Assembly: GCF_008831285.2 (NCBI RefSeq)
Contig: NC_045149.1
Span: 9,576,417-9,640,416, forward strand
DNA: 64,000 nucleotides
Reading direction: 5' to 3'
Source: Nymphaea colorata
Taxonomy: Eukaryota > Streptophyta > Magnoliopsida > Nymphaeales > Nymphaeaceae
Shown: positions 58,030 to 64,000 of the stretch, one piece after another
Layout: every line of letters starts with the position of its first letter
Position numbering within the stretch: the first letter of the stretch is position 1
The notes under the pieces: generated by a model
Database searches by the model: none
The model's input: only the letters and a program-made list of their open reading frames with translations
Told to the model about the DNA's origin: nothing
Program-made: the position numbers and the translations under genes

Positions 58030-59330
58030 TTTGAGCTGTTATAGCTGTTCTCATAAAATTGTTGCTTCCTCGTTGATGTGTTTGGCTTGTAATTTCTGGT
58101 TCGCTTTAGACAAAGTTATCGTTCAAAGGTGCATCTTCATCGACAAATTGCTCAGCATTTGGATTGTGTTCAATTATGAAATTGTACAATAGACATGTAG
58201 CAAAAACAATTTGAACTTGTTTTTTGAATGGATACTGAACTTGCATTTTCAATATTGAAAAACAACCTTTCAACATGCCGAAAGTTCTTTCTACTACACT
58301 TCAGAGTGATGAATATCTATGGTTGAATAATTCTTCTTGAGTTCTAGGTTAGCATGCCCCCAGAGTGTTAAACTCAGACATATGATATTGATGCTCTCCA
58401 TATGGAGTTAGCAAACCGATAATGTTTGGATATCACCCATCAGCAAGATAATATTTGCCTATAATTGAACACAATTTATTTATACACTGTTACATGCTTG
58501 TAAAAAGAATGCAGTGGTTGGTGGAACTACGTACCTTTTGGGACAACAAACGGGTCGATTTGATGATTGAAAGCATTGTACAATACTCTTGAGTCTGTTG
58601 CACTTCCTTCCCATCCTACCAAAATATAGTGGAATCGAGTGTTGAATCCAACTACAACCATGACGTTCTGAGAAATGAATCATTTTCTATTGCAAAACCT
58701 TGCTTGATCTGAAGCTGGGACCCATGCAGGTACATGGGTGCCATCGATTTCTCCTAAACAATTCTATATTCATATATGTAAGTTAGTGATGTTGCATGTG
58801 TCATGTTGAGTTTACGATTATGAAATTACCTGAAAATATGGAAATAATCATTTAGATTGCAGAATATATGTTGGCATCTCATCATTGAGCTGCCGAACGT
58901 AATCCTTACCCAATATACATATCGCTCGTAGGACTAGGCTGACATATTTACTTATTGTTTGTTCGGAATCTTGAAACGTATTTTGAACAGCATGATTCCG
59001 ATCATTATGTCTAATTGTCAACAGAAAAATAGCTGCTTGTTCATCTACGGTAATGTCATAAGCATCTTCCAATAAAATTCTAGCTCTTAGAGTGTTACAC
59101 AATATCATATATGTGTGCTCTTTCATACGGAGTAAAACCATACAATTTCTAGGATGACCACGAAACATAAGTTGAACAAAAAATGTACTAGCATGTCTAA
59201 ATCGATGAACAATCCTCTTAGATTGAGGTAGTCATCTTAACCAAAAGAAAATAAAGACATAAACTAGCCGAATGAAGAAAAGCACTTGTTCATCATCGTC
59301 ATCAAACATGCCAATATCAACCATTTCGAC
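58030..59330 (-). pseudogene. Harbinger transposase (ALP1-like, DDE) with stops
   Basis: Begins about 59322 (MVDIGMFDDDDEQVLFF). The N-terminal region is open at 59168-58848: MKEHTYMILCNTLRAR, DEQAAIFLLTIRHNDRN and SKYVSLVLRAI. A GT..AG intron (about 58828 down to 58766) precedes CLGEIDGTHVPAWVPASD with the first catalytic Asp. [13 protein letters not shown] and [12 protein letters not shown] follow; the second Asp is in YYLADG, and the catalytic Glu is in VERTFGMLKG (about 58285), then KQVQIVFATCLLYNFI. Stops after CNRK, after QSK, after ADG and in the N-terminal leader, and a frame change near 58320, mean it is probably inactive. All three acidic residues are still encoded. Confidence 0.85.
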
Positions 59331-59528
59331 TAAACTTATTGAATAACAAAATTTCAAACATGAACAAGAATGGATTGCATGAACAGCAACTATTTCAAAC
59401 AGCATCAAACATCATAGGATTATACTAATATCACACAATAAATGTTTTGGATGACATGAATTATACAAATAATGAACCATTGAATCTATAACAATCAACC
59501 TTTACCTACGAATCAGTAAGTTTATGCG

Positions 59529-60488
59529 TCAACCTTCACACCCTGAAGGTGAAAGGTTGACAAATATCATGGAATTGGTGCCCTCTGCTAACATGTCCAT
59601 ACTCTTCAATCGCGTTTGACTATCTAGGAGTCCAGTGTCCAACAACTCTTGCAATATTTCGCAAGATTTGACAAATTGAAACCCTCTAGAAGTATGTGTG
59701 AGGCTCTTCACATCCTCAGCTATACCGTTCAACAAATTGTAATACTTGTCATCATTGGTTGACCTGTTCCTTTTTGACCTATGTGCAGTTCTATTAGTTG
59801 TCATTGTTGGATCTTCAGTTGTAGGAGTTGGAGGTACTGGCGATTGTAGCGGAGGACTATCTTCATAAAGCATCTGTGTAAATGATTGTTTACTTTCAGG
59901 TTGCATGTACAATGGAGTCGATTGAGATGCAGGTGTAGATGGAAGTGGTTCAGTGTCATCATGTAGCATGCTGCTCAATGTGTCTGCGTCTTTGCCAATT
60001 CCATAGGAATCGCCATACACCTCGGCAAACTCATCATAGTATCTCCATAACTTTGGCCCTTTATACTTTTTTCTATTCGGATATTTCTGAAAAAATTCAT
60101 GTGTTTATATATTGCACAAGTAAGGACATGTTAGACAAAACCTAATAGTATGAACTCTATAACTTACCTCAATGTAGTCACTCCATACTTGGGGGTTGAC
60201 ATCAATATATTTCTTAATTGGGTCATAGCCAAACCCGCTTGTATTCAAAATTTTCTTCATGACTGTCAAGTTGGGTTTGTAATACTTCAATTTATTTTTT
60301 ATTTTGTCTTTACTGAATTCCGAACTGAATCTGTCCATCATGCTTTTTTCAATTGCTGTATACGCTTTAGACTTCAAACCTCCTCCAGATTTGATGCCAG
60401 GCATGCGTGAATGCTCCACAAGAAGCTCGACTAAGTAGTCCATTTGTGGTTCAGTCCACGTAAGACTTGATGAACCGTTGTCTTCCAT
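59529..60488 (-). CDS. Myb/SANT-like protein of the Harbinger element, two exons, intact
   Basis: Exon 1 (60488-60168, 107 codons) starts MEDNGSSSLTWTEPQMDYLV, a trihelix/Myb-SANT-like DNA-binding domain of the kind encoded by the second ORF of PIF/Harbinger elements, with Trp residues in TWTEPQ and QVWSDYIE. The intron (60167-60087) has GTAAGT and TTTTTCAG ends. Exon 2 (60086-59529) continues in phase with KYPNRKKYKGPKLWRYYDEF, then a Ser/Thr/Pro-rich stretch, a basic cluster (HRSKRNRS) and a C-terminal segment with EILQELLDTGLLDSQTRL. Total 292 residues with no stop. In studied elements this partner binds the transposon ends and helps bring the transposase to the DNA; that role is inferred here. 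Confidence 0.85.
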
Positions 60489-62450
60489 GGTAATGTTTTG
60501 TACAATATTTATTCACAACTATAGTTTTCAGTATGAAAAATCTTGCATGAAGAAAGTTGATAGACGATAATAGGGAAAAGAAGCCATATTAGAAAGACAA
60601 AAGCAAACGAGCACCCATCTCTGGAAAAATCAAAACAACAGACATGCTTGTCAAAATTCACAAAAAGAAAAAAATGTTTTACGTCCTACTGACATTCCCT
60701 ATTATCTAGGGATTAGCTGAAATTGAGCTCCTGCCAACAGTCATATCACTTTTCCCTATATACACTAATTGTATTTCTACAAGCATAATCCCATGTGCAA
60801 GTTTGAAACGTTCCATGTGGACACTAGCCCTCCCATGTTATGATGCTTTAACATAAGAAATCATAACATATGAAGTTATAAATATGTTAATTCCTTTATC
60901 TTTTCAGTTAACTAGAATATAAGCCTGTTTTCAACCTCCCATGAGTGTGTTAATTATAATATAAGCCTTTCTCCACCTTTTCAATGCATTATCAACACAT
61001 GAGCAACGACAAGGGCATAATTGTAGAACAAATGTAACAAAGACACAAACATTACTACAAGTTGAACAAAAATTTTGGAGAAAACATACATGACAATGGA
61101 ATGATCAACAAGATAATCAGATCCCCTTTATATTGTCTACTGAACCAGTTAGCCCTATCAATGCTGGATGAAATTCTGCAAAAGCATAGCAAATATTCAG
61201 GGATACTACATGATACTACTACATTATAGAGTTCATGAATACTATAACAAGTGAATATATAATGGCTGAACTATAAATCTGTGTAGGTCTAGATGAAAAC
61301 AGGACATACAAACATCAGAATCAGCCACATACTAAAGTGTCCAAGACAAGGGTTGTGTTAGCTGCTGAACTGAACTGTCAAGTACCTGCATCTTAACCTT
61401 GAAGGAGCTGTACTTATGAAAGTTGGGAACTAGTATCCCTCAAAGCATAATCTTAATCAATTTTTTTGGCTTTTAGTATTTCATCTTGTTATGAAGGACA
61501 CTTTGCTGATACTTAAACCCAAAAAAAAATTACTAAGCATAGCATAAAGAAAAGTATGTCAATGTCAAAGAAGATTTATATACCTAGAAAGGTAAAAAAG
61601 ATAAGAAGCAATTAAGGTGTGGTAAAAAAAACAGGGCTGCTAACACATCCATGGTCAACTCAACCAAGTCAAAAAGGTAAGAAGTAATGAAATGATGCAC
61701 TTGCAATTACAAAGATAAAATTTGCTATGAAAAACAAATGCAGCAAACAATACAACAAATAACAAGGAAAGGCATCAAGGGCGAACTATAACAACTTGAA
61801 AACTTGATATATTTATAGCGTCTAAGAACTGAGACATCGTACATAGTATATACAGACTGATAGAAGGATGGTGTTGGTTGTGGCTCTTATAGTTGTTGCC
61901 CATTCATGACAATCATCAAAGTCATCCTTTAGCTTCAGGCTTTCTGCAATATGGTAGTTACATATGTGCAGCCTGATAGTACAGTAGAGAGGACATTTGA
62001 TGAACAACTTAGCCAGCCATGAGGAACATTTTTGGGCAACAAGGAACAATTCATACTAAATGCTAAGCCACACACCAGAATATGGACACTAAAAAGGATC
62101 TATTTGAGAAAGATGAGCTGCATTAGCTACAAAAGGATAATCATAAAGAACCATGAGGATTAGTGGCTTTGATATTCCCTCATAAAAAATATGGAAATTT
62201 CATCCTATTCCTAGATAGAAAAAACAGAAAAACCATCCCATTTGTCCGTTTGATGTTCTAGCCCTAATATCATTGTAAAATTCAACGAAAACAGAGGTAG
62301 CTGAAGTAAACAAAGATAGCTGTTACCAGTGAATGAGAAATCGCCACATACCTTAGTAAAGGAGCAGCCAAGACAGAAGAACAGAAATTTCCTGTTGAAG
62401 ATGGTGCCTGAGGTCCTGCATCTGAAGGAAGATAGAGCGACAAAGGAGAG
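60489..62450. other. Upstream region of the Harbinger element, no gene recognised
   Basis: About 2 kb of AT-rich sequence between the Myb-like gene and the GA-rich repeat; presumably its promoter region. A 75-codon minus frame at 61822-62049 has no family resemblance. Confidence 0.45.
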
Positions 62451-62805
62451 GAATGACCGAATATCAGAGCAAGAGAGGAGAGGAACGAGAGAACGAGGGA
62501 GGAAAGGGGAAGAGGCGACGAAGGGGAAAGAGGAGAGAAAACGAGATAGGCTGGAGAGAGCGAGAGAGGAGAGGGGAAGAGGCAAGGGAGGGGAAAGAGG
62601 AGAGAAAATGAGATATGCTAGAGAGAGCGAGAGAGGAGAGGGTCCGAGAGAGTAGAGGGGAAGAGGCGAAGGAGGGGAAAGACAAGAGAAATGAGATAGG
62701 ATGGAGAGAGCGAGAGAGGAGAGGCTCTTAGAGAGGAGAAGAATGACAGACAAAGAGAGGAGAGGGGAAGATGCGAAGGAGGGGAAAGAGGAGAAAACAT
62801 GGGAT
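62451..62805. repeat. GA-rich minisatellite in the Harbinger element
   Basis: Four imperfect units of about 66-83 bp start near 62506, 62573, 62639 and 62723. Each contains AGGGGAAGA(G/T)GC, GGGGAAAGA and (except the last) GGAGAGAGCGAGAGAGGAG. The long frames on both strands (Ser/Leu/Pro-rich minus, Arg/Glu-rich plus) are translation of the repeat. Confidence 0.85.
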
Positions 62806-62807
62806 TT

Positions 62808-62834
62808 TTTTGAGAGCCTTAACGGCTCTCGAAA
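62808..62834. other. Hairpin near the right end of the Harbinger element
   Basis: GAGAGCC and GGCTCTC flank a TTAAC loop, extended by T-rich and A-rich sides (one unpaired G). It could form a stable stem about 190 bases from the terminus. Confidence 0.5.
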
Positions 62835-63023
62835 AAATCCGTGGTAAAAATCCGAGCTCTCACCTCAGACTTTTTACCGGGTCAAATTTAACCTGCTTAC
62901 AACGAGTTTTGCGGGGTAACTTTCTCCATGTTTGATGCACTGAATAGTAACCAAGTGAAATTTACAGCAGCCATATAGTTTTTAGCTGCTCCACGATTTT
63001 CCCCCTGGCCATCAAACGGGGCC

Positions 63024-64000
63024 TAAAAGGTATATGGAAGTAGAGAATTTCCAACTGAAATATCTAAAAATGGATAAAAAGCAATTTAATGTATGTCAGC
63101 AAGGTACTTTATTCTTGCAAGAGTGCTACATACACGTGGATTTAGTACTAAATACTCTCGAAACCTTGATGAAGATGAGACAAAGGAAGTCATCGACGAA
63201 GCACATCAAGGAGACTATGGGGGCCATGTTGGCTACCAAACCCTCATCAAGCAGATAATTCGTGTAGGATATTATTGGCCTACTATGCAAAAAGATTGTT
63301 ACCAGTTCATCAGAAGATGTAAAGAATGTCAACTGCATGCTCCAATGATTCATGCACCAGCTTTTTACTTGCATTATGTAACATCTTCTTGGCCATTTTC
63401 AACATGGGCATTTGACTTAGTTGGACCTATATCTCCTACAGCTTCAAATGGGCATAAGTATCTTCTTACTACAATAGACTATTTTATGAAATGGGTAGAA
63501 GTCGTCACACTTAGCATGGTAGAAGGGCGTCATATAGTGTCCTTCATTGACAAAATCTTCTTTGCAGATTTGGAGTACCTCATGACATAGTATCTGATAA
63601 TGAGACTCATTTCAAAAATGAAAAGAAGAGGCAGTTGTGCAGCAAATACCGTATCATGCATCATTTTTCAGCTCGTCATTATCGCCAAGGTAATGGGCAA
63701 GTGGAGGCTGCCAACAAGATCATGATCCATATTTAGAGTGAACAGTAGAAACTGAAAGAGATTGGCATGAAAAGATGCATAACGCTCTGTGGGCATATCG
63801 CACCACCATGAGAACTCTAACAAATGCTACTCCAGCAGAACTAGACTACAGAATGGAAGTGGTTCTACCATTACATATACTAAAACCCGCTTTGAATTTT
63901 GCTTCTCTCATAGAGCTTCCCCTAACTCAATATCAGCAGAAAAGACTAATACAACTCGATTTGCTAGATGAAAAGAGACAAAAAGCGGCTGAGCGTGTTG
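63024..64000 (+). pseudogene. Integrase of Tat copy 2, cut by window end
   Basis: Begins in the linker after RNase H (KRYMEVENFQLKYL). The zinc-binding region has H..H in the stretch QGDYGGHVGYQ and CKECQLHAP. The catalytic core follows with WAFDLVGP (first D), LLTTIDYFMKWVE, then after a frame change near 63570 VSDNETHFKN (second D) and GQVEAANK (Glu). Later it reads NATPAEL, LPLHILKPALNFASLIELPL and QLDLLDEKR, matching the C-terminal part retained in copy 1. A stop occurs near 63735. This copy shows which part copy 1 has lost. Confidence 0.85.

Larger units (their letters stand above)
57189..63023 (-). mobile_element. PIF/Harbinger element inserted in Tat copy 2
   Basis: 5835 bp with 16-bp terminal inverted repeats (57189-57204 and 63008-63023; CGCCCCGTTTGATGGC against GGCCCCGTTTGATGGC, differing only at the first base) and a TAA duplication. 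It carries the two genes that define plant PIF/Harbinger elements, both on the minus strand: a Myb/SANT-like gene (59529-60488) and a DDE transposase (about 58030-59330). Left subterminal sequence repeats TGTTTGATGCACATG twice (57234, 57274), and a similar word is at 62927 near the right end. The stretch 60489-62450 shows no gene. Confidence 0.92.
46913..64000 (+). mobile_element. Tat/Ogre-like Ty3/gypsy retrotransposon copy 2, split by a Harbinger element
   Basis: 5' LTR, primer site, PMD ORF, gag, protease, RT and RNase H run from 46913 to 57188; integrase resumes at 63024 and is cut by the window end. The order equals that of copy 1, without inversion. The coding parts carry many stops. 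The PIF/Harbinger element at 57189-63023 sits between the second RNase H and integrase. The 3' LTR would lie beyond the window. Confidence 0.85.

Noticed and set aside
62211-62753. 180-codon Ser/Leu/Pro-rich minus frame and its plus-strand Arg/Glu counterpart
   Set aside because: Produced by the GA-rich minisatellite inside the Harbinger element; no independent coding sign.
1-64000. tRNA, rRNA, CRISPR or bacterial-type operons
   Set aside because: Nothing with the right structure was seen; the sequence is plant nuclear DNA.

Overview
The window is nuclear DNA of a flowering plant. The evidence is the AT-rich sequence, GT..AG introns, many (TA)n and (CT)n microsatellites, and transposon families known from plants: Ty3/gypsy of the Tat/Ogre type, Ty1/copia, and PIF/Harbinger with a Myb-like second gene. 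I cannot name the species. No complete intact host gene is visible. The DNA is mostly transposons nested in or beside one another, with decayed fragments of cellular genes between them.

Layout. 1-3054 is the right part of a PIF/Harbinger-like element with a broken transposase. 3055-6316 is a large inverted repeat (arms about 0.94 and 1.15 kb); the Harbinger element sits in its left arm and the right arm keeps the unoccupied site. 7195-23054 is one long Tat/Ogre-like element on the minus strand. Its middle 5.2 kb (LTR tail, primer site, plant-mobile-domain ORF, gag, protease, start of RT) has been flipped to the plus strand, so gag and pol now point at each other. 23055-27862 is mostly non-coding. 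27863-28247 is a fragment of a polymerase-theta-type helicase (TEBICHI), and 29590-31600 is a decayed RPA1 (RPA70) gene with a palindromic duplication. 32020-37759 is a decayed Ty1/copia element, and 37694-40679 is a three-unit tandem array whose units each begin with the tail of the copia LTR. 40680-43260 has possible exons of an unidentified gene. 43610-44000 has a CACTA-like subterminal motif cluster. 46913 to the window end is a second Tat/Ogre-like copy (plus strand), split between RNase H and integrase by a 5.8 kb PIF/Harbinger element (57189-63023) with 16-bp inverted ends and a TAA target duplication.

How the parts relate. The two Tat/Ogre copies share one gene order: LTR, primer site, plant mobile domain (PMD) ORF, gag, protease with G-patch-like tail, intron-like spacer, RT, RNase H, second RNase H, integrase. 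The PMD ORF upstream of gag is therefore part of the retroelement, not a host gene. It is the best preserved part of copy 1 and badly decayed in copy 2. Both copies are defective: copy 1 lacks the integrase catalytic core and has in-frame stops, and copy 2 has many stops. The youngest layer appears to be the Harbinger element in copy 2: its two-exon Myb/SANT-like gene is still open, although its transposase carries stops.

All identifications come from reading translations and repeats by eye. No database search or alignment program was used.
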